A stretch of 64,000 nucleotides of DNA from an uncultured Gemmataceae bacterium (GTDB taxonomy: Bacteria > Planctomycetota > Planctomycetia > Gemmatales > Gemmataceae): contig CALDUY010000026.1 of the NCBI GenBank assembly GCA_937923405.1, forward strand, positions 62,001 through 126,000, given 5' to 3'. A program made the position numbers and the translations under genes. The notes below the pieces were generated by a model. That model saw only the letters and a program-made list of their open reading frames with translations, was not told the origin of the DNA and ran no database searches. Below, one piece after another: positions 1 to 8,553 of the stretch. The number at the start of each line of letters is the position of its first letter. Within the stretch, counting starts at the first letter, position 1.

Positions 1-34
1 GCTTCAGCCTGCGAACGGATTCCGATGGGCGCTG

Positions 35-1522
35 CTACTTCGCCTTCCGCTTCGGTAGTGGGTAGGCAAAGATGTCCTGCAACAACTCCGAACGTGAAGA
101 CTGCGACAACAGCGGCAGCACGTTCGGCAGCGAGTAATAGTCTCCAGTGAAGTGGAACACGCTCACTGGAATGCCGAGTTTCTTGCACGTCTTCTCAATG
201 CGATCTGTTGCCGCTCCGACACGGAGGATGACGACGTTGGGCGGAACGCGCATCTCCTTGACGTACTGCGTGTAGGCCTCGCTGAACATCGGAGCCGTGT
301 TCTCCTCTTCATCCGTGACGAAGACGAGCTGTTCGACGTACTGCTTGGCTTGCCGCAGCGCGTCGATGGCACAACCGATCGACGTACCACCGCCTGGTCG
401 GATGCCCTCCAGGGCCGCCTCCCAGGCCGACAGATCGACGCCGCGCGGCGTCAGCATCTGGGCCGATGTATCGAAGACGTAAGCGAACAGTTCGGAATCC
501 GTCACCGCGCTGAGGAGTGCGCCGAGCCGCTTGCCGACTTCCAGCGCTACGCTCATTGAGCCGGAGCGGTCCAGCAGCATGGCCGTGGGGCGCAAGATCC
601 GCCCTCGAGTGCGAACGCGAGCATTGGTGACCTCGCGCAGCGACTCTGCCAGCTCCTCCGAGACACCAGCGGCTTCGGCGGCCACGTCTGCCTTGTACGC
701 CGACACGCGCTCATCCTTCTTGGCCTCCGCCAACTTTTGCTGCACCAGCTGGTGGATCGCCTCGTCCTGCAGCGAGCCGCGCTTCCGAAGCGAACCGATG
801 CTGTTAATCAGTTCCATCGGAGTCATCGTCTCGACCAACGCGCGGACGACGTTCGGCGACATTTCTCGGACTACCGACACCGCCACCTTGTAGGGGATCT
901 TGTGGGTCCGAATTGCCTCGGCCTGCGCGTCGCTATTCGTCGCGCGAGCCAGCTGCTTCAGTGCGAACAGCTTGCTGTCCGGAGGCGGAACTTCGTCGAA
1001 CAGAATCTGCTGCGCTCGTGCATCCGGCTTGACGTGCAACAGCGCGTACAGCCGCTTGATTGCCTTGCGGGCCGTCAGCACTGTACGGTCGAACCACTCG
1101 GCGTTTTGCTCGCGCTGGCGTAGATAGCGCGTGACCTCCGTGCGCAGCGAACGTGGCAGAGCGGTGAACAACCCGATCTCCTCGATCTTGGTCTCCTTCT
1201 TGTCGCGCCGCTTGACCTTCTTGCCGAGGATGAAATCGACGACGCGAAGCACCTGGAACGGCGGTAGCTGGCGCAGCAGCGCCAAGCCCACGTCACGATG
1301 TCCCTCAAACAGCGACAAAGCCAAGATCACCACGAACATTTCCTTGTGGTCACGGACTTCGCCCTTGTCGAAGTACCACGCCGCCAGGTGAACGTAGAAG
1401 CGTGGATCTTTTTCGCACAGTTGCTGATGGACCGGCCATAGTTCCATCAGTTGGCGATGCGGCGTGGTCAGCAAGGTGTTGAGAATCTCCAGCCGTGGGT
1501 CGGACTCTCGGATCTGGCTCAT
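35..1522 (-). CDS. vWA-domain protein with Ro60/TROVE-like layout
   Basis: A 495-residue protein with a helical, HEAT-like N-terminal region (about residues 20-300) and a C-terminal von Willebrand A domain. The vWA domain has an intact metal site: DRSGSMS beginning at Asp318, a GGTS at about 385 and a following VTDEEEN strand end. This order is that of Ro60/Rsr proteins, which form rings that bind defective small RNAs and Y RNAs; the helical part is judged by pattern only, so a plain vWA protein is the safe label. The ATG at 1522 is chosen because AGGAGA lies 8 nt upstream; the TTG two codons earlier is too close to that site. It is transcribed away from the exporter operon beginning at 1854. 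Confidence 0.75.
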   Translation of the reverse strand: MSQIRESDPRLEILNTLLTTPHRQLMELWPVHQQLCEKDPRFYVHLAAWYFDKGEVRDHKEMFVVILALSLFEGHRDVGLALLRQLPPFQVLRVVDFILGKKVKRRDKKETKIEEIGLFTALPRSLRTEVTRYLRQREQNAEWFDRTVLTARKAIKRLYALLHVKPDARAQQILFDEVPPPDSKLFALKQLARATNSDAQAEAIRTHKIPYKVAVSVVREMSPNVVRALVETMTPMELINSIGSLRKRGSLQDEAIHQLVQQKLAEAKKDERVSAYKADVAAEAAGVSEELAESLREVTNARVRTRGRILRPTAMLLDRSGSMSVALEVGKRLGALLSAVTDSELFAYVFDTSAQMLTPRGVDLSAWEAALEGIRPGGGTSIGCAIDALRQAKQYVEQLVFVTDEEENTAPMFSEAYTQYVKEMRVPPNVVILRVGAATDRIEKTCKKLGIPVSVFHFTGDYYSLPNVLPLLSQSSRSELLQDIFAYPLPKRKAK

Positions 1523-1853
1523 GGGCAATTTCTCCTGCTGACGGTGGTTGTATTGTCTTCAAGACAGCGCCAGATCCGATGGGGTTCACCGGTAGCGTGT
1601 TGGAATCCGAGTCGGCCCGTTAGTTGAGATCCTCTCGCCCCTTTGGGGAGAGGAGAGAAAGGACTCGTCCGAACATTTCAACTTGTGTAACTCCTACTTT
1701 TTAATATCCATTTTTCGATTGCGTAATTTCTACTCTTTAATAACTATTTTTCGACTCTAGTTATCTCGTATGACATTGTGCGGATTGACCCTGCCGCTCC
1801 GTTCGTGCTATAGCAACAGCGAGAAAACGTGGTCCGAACGCGAAAGGCGTGTC
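1523..1853. other. Divergent intergenic region, AT-rich half with a direct repeat
   Basis: This 331-base gap separates the Ro60-like gene from the exporter operon and must hold both promoters. The part next to the Ro60-like gene is GC-rich and has a small hairpin (CCCC-TTT-GGGG with a further imperfect stem, 1631-1655). The part from about 1676 to 1770 is strikingly AT-rich and carries a 32-base imperfect direct repeat. No open reading frame with coding character was seen. Confidence 0.6.
1687..1754. repeat. Two-copy 32-base imperfect direct repeat
   Basis: Copies at 1687-1718 and 1723-1754 agree at 27 of 32 positions (36-base period). Both start GTAA and end CATTTTTCGA/CTATTTTTCGA. They lie in an AT-rich stretch about 100 bases upstream of the ABC permease start, a position suited to a promoter or an operator. 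Confidence 0.7.
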
Positions 1854-3023
1854 GTGGGTAGGTTCCGCCTGTTGCCGTGGGAGTATGGCGTTCGCAATCT
1901 GTTTCGGCGACCGAGTCGCACGGTGTTGACTCTCGTGGGGTTGACGCTGGTGGTACTGTTGGTGCTGACGGTCGTCGGCTTCATTCGCGGATTGGAAGCG
2001 AGTCTGACCATCAGTGGCGATCCGCGCGTCGTGTTGGTGCATGCGCCCGGCGGGTCGGAGAATGTAGAAACCTCGACCGTGGCAGGACGGACGGGGCCGG
2101 TGCTGGCCGCCAGCGTCGCCGCCATCCAGCGCCGCTACGGGCAGGCTTACGTTTCCCCAGAGATTTATCTCGGCACGCGCGTCACCCTAGCGAAGCGCTG
2201 CGACCCGACGCTGGGACTGGTTCGCGGCGTGACGCCCTCGGCCCAGTTGGTGCGGCGACAGGTGCAGCTCATCGAGGGGCGCTGGCCGGGTTCCGGCCAA
2301 GTGATCGCTGGTCGACTGGCGGCGGCGAAACTCGGCTGTCGCGACGACGAGCTAGCCCTCGGACAAACTGTCTCGTTCGAAGGCCGCACCTGGACCATCT
2401 GCGGTCGATTTGCCGCGGGCGGCAGCGCGTTGGAGTCAGAGTTGTGGTGTTCTCTGTCCGAACTACAGACGGCGATGAAGCGGCAGGATTGCAGCCTAGT
2501 CGCCATCACTCTGGCTCCGAGAACCAGTCCCGCCGACGTGGACGAGTTCTGCAAGGAGCGACTCGATCTAGAGATACAAGCGACCTCTGAAGTTGAATAC
2601 TATGCTAACCTTCAGAAACACTATGCTCCGGTGCGGGCGATGGCTTGGCTGATCGTCGGATTGGTCACCGCAGCTGGCGTGTTCGCCGGCATGAACGCCA
2701 TGTACGGCGCGGTCCTAGGTCGGGTCAAAGAATTGGCCACGTTACAGACGATCGGCTTCACACGCCGGGCTATCCTCATCAGCCTGATTCAGGAGGCCGT
2801 GCTACTTGCCGCTGCCGCTTCGCTGGTGGCTTCCGCGTTGGCGGTGCTACTGTTGAACGACTCAGCGATACGTTTCACTATGGGAGCGTTCACGCTGCGG
2901 ATCGACGGTCCAGCGTTGCTGTGGGGCTGTGGCGCGGGGTTGCTTTTGGGAGTGCTGGGCGCGTTGCCTCCTGCCTTTCAGGTGCTGCGGCTGCCCATCG
3001 TCGATGCTCTGAAATCAATATAA
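1854..3023 (+). CDS. ABC transporter permease, FtsX/MacB type
   Basis: A 389-residue inner-membrane permease. A hydrophobic segment follows the positively charged FRRPSRT at the N-terminus; an extracytoplasmic domain follows, and three more membrane segments lie in the C-terminal third, which is the FtsX/MacB plan. The last loop contains ELATLQTIGFTRRAI, typical of the FtsX core next to the coupling helix. The GTG at 1854 is preferred because GAAAGG lies 6 nt upstream and the membrane anchor then falls near the N-terminus; an ATG at 1770 gives a longer form without an obvious ribosome site. It is followed by a lipoprotein and a HlyD-type adaptor, so it probably belongs to a tripartite MacAB-like exporter. 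No ATPase gene is present next to it. Confidence 0.85.
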   Translation: MGRFRLLPWEYGVRNLFRRPSRTVLTLVGLTLVVLLVLTVVGFIRGLEASLTISGDPRVVLVHAPGGSENVETSTVAGRTGPVLAASVAAIQRRYGQAYVSPEIYLGTRVTLAKRCDPTLGLVRGVTPSAQLVRRQVQLIEGRWPGSGQVIAGRLAAAKLGCRDDELALGQTVSFEGRTWTICGRFAAGGSALESELWCSLSELQTAMKRQDCSLVAITLAPRTSPADVDEFCKERLDLEIQATSEVEYYANLQKHYAPVRAMAWLIVGLVTAAGVFAGMNAMYGAVLGRVKELATLQTIGFTRRAILISLIQEAVLLAAAASLVASALAVLLLNDSAIRFTMGAFTLRIDGPALLWGCGAGLLLGVLGALPPAFQVLRLPIVDALKSI

Positions 3024-3053
3024 TACTACTATCAATATCTGGAAGAGGGTTTT

Positions 3054-3578
3054 ATGTCTCGACTTTTGCTGATCGGCCTGTTTGGCATGCTGCTCGTTGG
3101 TTGTGGCGTTTCATCCAGCGACCCTCCGCCGCTACCGACTTCCGCGGAGGCTGTGGCCGAGGCCCGGAAGCTGCTCGTCGCCTCGGAGCCCCCTTCCCCT
3201 CAGAGCGTGATTGAGGTGCGCCAGAAGGGTAAGCACGGCGACGCGGTGGTGGTGATCGGCCAAATTGGCGGCGAGACGAAGCCGTTCATCGAGGGACGAG
3301 CGAGCTTCTTGCTCGTGGATTCCTCGCTGAAACCGACTCTGGAATGCGACTGTCCTTGGGACTTTTGCGAGTACAGGAAAGCCGACCTGGCTGCTGCCCG
3401 CGTGAGTGTCAAGTTCGTCGACGCCTTGGGAAAGACACTGCCGGTCGATGCTCGCGAAGCCTTCGGTGTCAAGGAACTGTCTAAGGTGATCGTCTCCGGC
3501 AAAGTGCAGCGGGACGACAACAACAACGTGGTGATCGTCGGAACGGGATTATTCGTTCGTCCCGAGGCTAAACCATGA
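3054..3578 (+). CDS. Predicted lipoprotein, function unknown
   Basis: A 174-residue protein with a clear lipoprotein signal: MSRLLLIGLFGMLLVGC, the cysteine following LVG. The mature part is small and has a Cys-rich segment CDCPWDFCEY near residue 100, which could bind a metal or form disulfides. The last residues (KVIVSGKVQRDDNNNVVIVG) look like a beta-sandwich or OB-type strand pair. A GAGGG ribosome site precedes the ATG. Its stop overlaps the start of the HlyD adaptor as ATGA, so the two are translationally coupled and the lipoprotein is likely a partner of the exporter. I recognise no named family. Confidence 0.75.
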   Translation: MSRLLLIGLFGMLLVGCGVSSSDPPPLPTSAEAVAEARKLLVASEPPSPQSVIEVRQKGKHGDAVVVIGQIGGETKPFIEGRASFLLVDSSLKPTLECDCPWDFCEYRKADLAAARVSVKFVDALGKTLPVDAREAFGVKELSKVIVSGKVQRDDNNNVVIVGTGLFVRPEAKP

Positions 3579-5143
3579 ACCCTCAGCTCGATCTGAGCCA
3601 ACTGGCCATCCAACGCGTACCGTCAACCAAGTCAGTTGACGTTCGCCGCCGTCGTCATCTGCTGACGCGATGGATTCTGCCCGGACTGCTGCTCGCTGGT
3701 TTCGCCGCACTGATCACTTATGCCGCTCGGGAGACGTTTTCTCCACCCCGCGTGGTAACAGTGATTCCCGTGACGCTGTCGCAGCAGGCGTTGGACGCGC
3801 CGGTGGATACGCCGTTGTTCCGCGCCGCGGGCTGGGTCGAACCTCGACCGATGCCCACGGTGGTGACAGCGCTGGCCGAGGGAGTAGTAGAACAGTTGCT
3901 GGTCCTCGAAGGGCAAGAGGTGAAGCGGGGCCAGGTTGTGGCGCGACTTATCGCCGAGGATGCTCGGTTGGCACTGGAGGCGGCCGAGGCTGAGGTCGAA
4001 CTGCGGGAGGGCGAATTGGCCGCGGCCAAGGCGTCCTACACCGCGGCGAAAGAGCGGTTCGAGTTACCGGTCCATCTGCAAGCGGAACTGGCCGAGGCCG
4101 AAACCGCCCTGGCTCGGGCGGAGTCGGACTTAGCCGCTTTGCCCAGTCAGCTGGCTACTGCCGAAGCTCGCCAGGCTTTTGCCCGACGCGACTACGAGGG
4201 GGCACGGCGTTCCGGCACCGCCGTTCCGACAATTACCGTCGAGAAGGCGCGCACCGAACTGGACACGGCAGCAGGCACCCTTCGCGAGCTGCAAACCCGA
4301 GAGAAACGCTTGCCCATCGAGATCACCGCGCTGACCGCTCGGCGCGATGCCTTGAAGCTCAAGCTCCAACGTAAGGTGGACGAGCGTCGGCAACTGGGCG
4401 AAGCGGAGGCAGCGGTTAAATCCGCCGAGGCCCGGTTGCGACAGGCTCGAGCTTCGCGCGACCTGGCCCAACTCCGCCTGCAACGCATGGAGATTCGCTC
4501 CCCAATCAACGGTCGGGTGCTGGCTCTGGTGGCTCGCCCCGGCACCCGACTTAACGGTATGACCACCAGTTCACTTCAGGACTCCAGCACTGTGCTGACT
4601 TTGTACGACCCCAGCAGTCTGCAAGTACGGGTGGACGTTCGGCTCGACGACGTGGCCAAGGTGCAGCCGGGACAGAAGCTCCGCATCGAAACGGCCGCCT
4701 TGCCCGACACGCCTTTGCAAGGCGAGGTGTTGCTGGCCACCTCGCAGGCGGACATTCAGAAGAACACACTGTCGGTCAAAGTGGCGATTCATGATCCGCC
4801 GCTTACCCTCAAGCCGGAGATGCTCTGCCAGGTCACGTTTCTAGCTCCGCCACGTCGGCCCGGTTCCACCTCCTCCGACACCCAACGACTGTTAGTTCCC
4901 CGACAACTACTAGACAACGGCGGATTATGGGTGGTCGATCCGCTGAGCGGCACGGCCCGCTGGCGGTCAGTCGAGTTGGGGTTCACTGCGGGCGAATTAA
5001 TCGAAGTGGTGCGTGGCCTGGCTTCGACGGACAAACTGATTGTCGCCGGTCGTGAGGGCCTGCGCGAGGGCACTCGGGTTCAGGTCCGCGGCGAAGACGA
5101 AACGCTCGGCTTGACACCAACGACAGCCACTCCCCGCCGTTGA
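3575..5143 (+). CDS. HlyD/MacA-family periplasmic adaptor
   Basis: A 522-residue membrane-fusion protein. It has one N-terminal membrane anchor (about residues 30-50), a first lipoyl half near residues 95-125 (EGVVEQLLVLEGQEVKRGQ), a long Ala/Glu/Arg-rich coiled-coil hairpin to about residue 300, the second lipoyl half (RSPINGRVLALVARPG) and then beta-barrel and membrane-proximal domains. In this family the adaptor joins an inner-membrane transporter to an outer-membrane channel. It overlaps the lipoprotein stop by 4 nt. Together with the upstream permease it forms two of the three inner-envelope parts of a MacAB-type exporter. Confidence 0.9.
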   Translation: MNPQLDLSQLAIQRVPSTKSVDVRRRRHLLTRWILPGLLLAGFAALITYAARETFSPPRVVTVIPVTLSQQALDAPVDTPLFRAAGWVEPRPMPTVVTALAEGVVEQLLVLEGQEVKRGQVVARLIAEDARLALEAAEAEVELREGELAAAKASYTAAKERFELPVHLQAELAEAETALARAESDLAALPSQLATAEARQAFARRDYEGARRSGTAVPTITVEKARTELDTAAGTLRELQTREKRLPIEITALTARRDALKLKLQRKVDERRQLGEAEAAVKSAEARLRQARASRDLAQLRLQRMEIRSPINGRVLALVARPGTRLNGMTTSSLQDSSTVLTLYDPSSLQVRVDVRLDDVAKVQPGQKLRIETAALPDTPLQGEVLLATSQADIQKNTLSVKVAIHDPPLTLKPEMLCQVTFLAPPRRPGSTSSDTQRLLVPRQLLDNGGLWVVDPLSGTARWRSVELGFTAGELIEVVRGLASTDKLIVAGREGLREGTRVQVRGEDETLGLTPTTATPRR

Positions 5144-5162
5144 ACATGGAGGTTGAAAGGGC

Positions 5163-5222
5163 ATGACGAGTACTAGTCCTGTCCAATTCCAACTAATTAG
5201 TACGCGTTACAAAATGGCGTAG
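5163..5222 (+). pseudogene. Short ribosome-site-preceded ORF running into a repeat element
   Basis: A 19-codon frame beginning ATGACGAGTACTAG sits behind GGAGG (5148-5152) and GAAAGGG, a better ribosome site than most genes here have. It encodes MTSTSPVQFQLIS, then runs into the repeat element at 5198 and stops at the TAG within the element end. MTSTSPVQ-type starts are common in LolD/MacB ATPases, the one subunit missing from this operon, so it may be the remnant of that gene. DNA beyond the element does not continue the frame, so deletion as well as insertion would be needed. It could also be chance. Confidence 0.35.
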
Positions 5223-5395
5223 CGGAGCGCAGGCGAAAGCCTGCGACTACCAATTCGGATGGTCAGGTAGCCGCAGATTGACTTGCAGGTAGCCGCAGCC
5301 TAAAGCCTGCACTGCGCTTGCAGGTAGCCGCAGGCTTTAGCCTGCGAAAGCAAGTTTCCGCCTGCTGCCGCTACACCATTTGGAGAAGGGCTCTA
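5198..5395. mobile_element. MITE-like repeat, copy 1
   Basis: A 198-base element bounded by TA at both ends. Its ends are imperfect inverted repeats, about 20 of 28 bases matching: the left end runs TAGTACGCG...AAAATGGCGTAGCGG and the right end, read inwards on the other strand, TAGAGCCC...AAATGGTGTAGCGG. Inside are several copies of the palindrome GCAGGCTTTAGCCTGC and of GCAGGTAGCCGCAG. Copies 2 and 3 lie at 36783 and 43373. TA-flanked short elements without genes are typical of MITEs moved by IS630/Tc1-mariner transposases; no such transposase is in the window. Confidence 0.8.
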
Positions 5396-5607
5396 TATAG
5401 TTTTTTGCCACTTTCATCCTGGGGTCTGCAAACAGCCACAACGTTCTCTGTAAAGTAAAAGTTCCAGAAGTGGCAAATCCAGGGTGAAAGTAATTGAATA
5501 AAAGCTAATTTTGATACTAGTTTGTTCAGGAACTGGCAGATCCAACTGCATGGTCGATTGTGCTGCCCCAAAGATCTTCCATGCACACTAGCTTCGAGTC
5601 AACGATC
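5396..5607. other. AT-rich intergenic region with inverted repeats
   Basis: Between the repeat element and the sulfatase. It holds an inverted repeat of ACTTTCATCCTGG (5410-5422) with CCAGGGTGAAAGT (5479-5491), 12 of 13 bases paired, and a smaller pair GCCACTT/AAGTGGC (5407-5413, 5468-5474). A related GAAxTGGCAxATCCA occurs at 5466-5480 and again at 5530-5544. The sulfatase promoter must lie here; no gene was recognised. Confidence 0.5.
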
Positions 5608-6984
5608 ATGAGCCGACTTCTTGTCCTGACTGTATTGGGATTGCTCAGCCTCCATGTCCATGCGGCAGATCCGCCGAAACCGAACGTAGTGCTGTTTTTA
5701 GCCGATGATCTGGGTTATGGAGATCTGGGGTGCTACGGACATCCTCGCATCAAGACGCCTCACTTGGATGCCTTGGCCAAACAGGGGGTGCGACTGACGC
5801 AGTGCTATGCCGCCAGCGCGGTCTGTTCCCCTTCACGATCGGCGATTCTCACGGGGCGTACACCGCATCGCAATGGGGTCTACACATGGATCGCCGAGGG
5901 CAGCGAAGTTCACCTGCCTCGGACGGAGCTAACCCTAGCCCGGCTCTTGAAGGAAGTTGGCTACACCACCTGCCACGTCGGCAAATGGCATCTCAACGGT
6001 AAGTTCAACCACCCTAGTCAGCCGCAACCCAACGATCATGGCTACGACCACTGGCTGGGCACGCAGAATAACGCTGCCCCAAGCCACAAAAACCCGACTA
6101 ATTTTGTCCGTAATGGCAAACCGCTCGGGCAACTCCAGGGCTACTCCGCCCTGCTGGTGGTCGAAGAGGCGATCAACTGGCTGAAGACCAAGCGGGAGAA
6201 GTCGAAACCGTTTTTCCTCGCCGTCTGGACTCATGAGCCGCACCTACCCATCGAGACCGACCCGGAGTTCCAGAAACTCTACGCCGATCTGGACGAAGAC
6301 TTCCGGCAACATCACGGCAATGTCACCCAACTCGACCATGCCTTCGGCCAATTGATGCGAACCCTGGATGAGCTGAAACTGACCGACACGACCTTCGTCT
6401 TTTTCACTTCCGATAACGGACCGGAGGGCGACGGCCTAAAGGGACGGACACGGGGCAGTACTGGCGGTCTGCGTGGACGGAAGCGTTCGATGTACGAAGG
6501 TGGTATCCGCGTGCCGGGTCTGGCTCGCTGGCCAGGACGCATCCCGGCGAACAGCACTGTCGATGCTGCGGTGATCGGTTCGGACCTCTTTCCGACCATC
6601 CTCGGATTGTGTGGAGGCAAACCGCCTCGCGACCGCATCCTCGACGGCACGGATGTACTTAAGGTACTGACCGGCAAGGCGGCCAACGTGGAGCGAAAAG
6701 TTCCCCTGTACTGGCGGCTGAACATGGCTCCGAACAACCTGCACCTGGCCATCCGAGAGGGGGACTGGAAGCTGCTGGCTGCACAAAATTTCTCTAAAAC
6801 AGAGCTTTATAATATTAAAACTGACGAGAAAGAAACACGCCAACTCCGTGCTCTTGAGCCGGAACGTCACGCCGCCCTGTTGAAGCGACTGAAGCAGTTG
6901 AACGCTGAGATCGAACGGGAAGGACAAGACTGGTGGAAGCGGCTCAGTCCTAACGGCGGTTTGCCCCTGAAAAAGAACCGCTGA
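5608..6984 (+). CDS. Exported sulfatase, formylglycine type
   Basis: A 458-residue type I sulfatase. The start at 5608 gives a normal signal peptide (MSRLLVLTVLGLLSLHVHA, cut before ADPP); longer forms from 5560 or 5581 would bury it. Metal-binding residues DD in LADDLGYGD come first, then the CSPSR motif at Cys73, the residue changed to formylglycine, then LTGR, KWHL, and SDNGPEGDG, which gives the second metal-binding Asp-Asn pair. It hydrolyses sulfate esters, likely of polysaccharides, in the periplasm or outside. The exact substrate cannot be told from sequence. It ends facing the GH140-like gene, whose product may act on related glycans. Confidence 0.93.
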   Translation: MSRLLVLTVLGLLSLHVHAADPPKPNVVLFLADDLGYGDLGCYGHPRIKTPHLDALAKQGVRLTQCYAASAVCSPSRSAILTGRTPHRNGVYTWIAEGSEVHLPRTELTLARLLKEVGYTTCHVGKWHLNGKFNHPSQPQPNDHGYDHWLGTQNNAAPSHKNPTNFVRNGKPLGQLQGYSALLVVEEAINWLKTKREKSKPFFLAVWTHEPHLPIETDPEFQKLYADLDEDFRQHHGNVTQLDHAFGQLMRTLDELKLTDTTFVFFTSDNGPEGDGLKGRTRGSTGGLRGRKRSMYEGGIRVPGLARWPGRIPANSTVDAAVIGSDLFPTILGLCGGKPPRDRILDGTDVLKVLTGKAANVERKVPLYWRLNMAPNNLHLAIREGDWKLLAAQNFSKTELYNIKTDEKETRQLRALEPERHAALLKRLKQLNAEIEREGQDWWKRLSPNGGLPLKKNR

Positions 6985-7008
6985 GCAGTTTCACCCACTG
7001 GTTAGTCA

Positions 7009-7028
7009 GCGCGGACTTGGCCGCGCTG
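7009..7028. terminator. Possible bidirectional terminator hairpin
   Basis: A 7-bp perfect hairpin, AGCGCGG and CCGCGCT with a 6-base loop, in the 105-base gap between the convergent sulfatase and GH140-like genes. No T-run follows on either strand, so the role is inferred from position. Confidence 0.4.
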
Positions 7029-7089
7029 TGTCGCCTTACTGCCCTTCGCAGGAGCAATGGCCCCCTAGTCACATTAACCGTGCCCCGTC

Positions 7090-8553
7090 TTATTTGGGGA
7101 GAATGCCCGGCTCGGCATAGTTTTTGGCAGCATCGTCCAGGACCAGCACCCAGTCGAGCAATTCCCCGACATCCGGCGGAGTGAAGACGCGTATCCCCGT
7201 GTTGGGAAAAGTGCCAATCAACCTAGCCTTACCATCGCGAGGGTTGTACCACCAGGCTTTGACCTTTGGACCAGTGAGTTTGTCCATCCGCACCCGGAAG
7301 GAACGACCAACGGGAGCATAAACCATCGCGTAGCTTCCCGCCTCATCGCGCGTGGCCACGAAACGGCGGATCCCCGCTCCAGGAATCACCGCTGGTATTT
7401 CAGACGGTACAATCAATGAATCGTCGGGAATGCGGCTGAAAAACGGACGCGACTCAAGCAGTCGGCGACCATACCGCATCTGTCCCGCTCCTGGTTGGTT
7501 CAAGGCTTCCTCCCACGTCATCAGCGGATAATTGATCGGCGCTCGGCCCTTTTGATACATTTGCCAGACGCTATGGTGCCCATAGGTGTGCCCACACGCC
7601 CCAGAGAACAGGTCCCAGTACAAAGGGCGACGGACGTCGGCAGCGGTCGAATAACCGAGTTCTTTGGCGCGAAACGACACGGGATGATCCTCATAGATCG
7701 GTTCACCATCGAGGACCGGCTTGATTGGTTTCAGGTCGTAGTCTCGCCGTGTCTGGTCATAGCGACCGGTGAATTCAGCGGCGTGGCCGTTCTGTCGCAT
7801 GTTGAAGTCAAGCCACTCGTCGGCGTGGAAATACTGGCTGGATCCCTCGCCGCCGCGCGGATGGAAAGTCATCAGATGTGTGCCGCCGTCTCCCGCGCGA
7901 AGCCCCTTAGCCATCGCGCGCAGGATGGCCTTGTGTTGATCGGTCTTGACGCTGCGATCGCCGCCGAGAATCCAGATCAGGTTGGCCTGGTCGCGGTAGC
8001 GTTTACCGAGCCATTCGCCATAGACGGCGGCATTCTCCGGAGTAAAGATGACCGGACCGTTGCCGCCCTGGTCGGCCATCCACTTGTCACCCCAAGTCGG
8101 CAACATGCCAATGACCAGACCGAGTTCGCCGGCACGCTTCACGATCCAATCGACGTGCTCGAAATACTTCTCGTTGGGCCTAGTCGGATCATTGTCAAAA
8201 AGCGGAGTTTGCCCATAGGGATTAGGGGCTTTGAGGCCATCCAGTTCGGCCAGCACCACTGCCTGAATGACGGTGAAGCCCTTGGCAGCACGATCGCGGA
8301 GGTACTTCTCGGCCTGCTCACGATTCAGGCGATGGAAAAGCTCCCAAGCCGTGTCTCCTAAATAGAAAAATGGCTTCCCCTCGCTGGTCATCAGAAACCG
8401 TTTGTTTGCGCTGACTCGCAGGGGGAAACTTCCTGGCGTCTCCACGGCGTTACTCCGCTTCGAGGCAAGGAGTGAAGCGGGCAATCCTTCCGCCGCCACG
8501 ACTCCCGAGTAGGCCAGCAGGGCAACGACCACTCCTCGTATGTGGTGAACCAC
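7090..8553 (-). CDS. GH140-like (DUF4038) exported glycoside hydrolase
   Basis: A 487-residue secreted protein. A signal peptide (ends near SGVVAAEG) is followed by a DUF4038 apiosidase-like TIM barrel. Visible landmarks are [15 protein letters not shown], the repeated GFTVIQAVV strand, [21 protein letters not shown], and [10 protein letters not shown], which probably carries a catalytic acid. A smaller beta domain ([20 protein letters not shown] to the end) matches the collagen-binding-like domain usual at the C-terminus of this family. The characterised GH140 member removes apiose from rhamnogalacturonan II; other members need not share that substrate. The GTG start at 8553 has AAGGAG 7 nt upstream. 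Confidence 0.82.
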   Translation of the reverse strand: MVHHIRGVVVALLAYSGVVAAEGLPASLLASKRSNAVETPGSFPLRVSANKRFLMTSEGKPFFYLGDTAWELFHRLNREQAEKYLRDRAAKGFTVIQAVVLAELDGLKAPNPYGQTPLFDNDPTRPNEKYFEHVDWIVKRAGELGLVIGMLPTWGDKWMADQGGNGPVIFTPENAAVYGEWLGKRYRDQANLIWILGGDRSVKTDQHKAILRAMAKGLRAGDGGTHLMTFHPRGGEGSSQYFHADEWLDFNMRQNGHAAEFTGRYDQTRRDYDLKPIKPVLDGEPIYEDHPVSFRAKELGYSTAADVRRPLYWDLFSGACGHTYGHHSVWQMYQKGRAPINYPLMTWEEALNQPGAGQMRYGRRLLESRPFFSRIPDDSLIVPSEIPAVIPGAGIRRFVATRDEAGSYAMVYAPVGRSFRVRMDKLTGPKVKAWWYNPRDGKARLIGTFPNTGIRVFTPPDVGELLDWVLVLDDAAKNYAEPGILPK

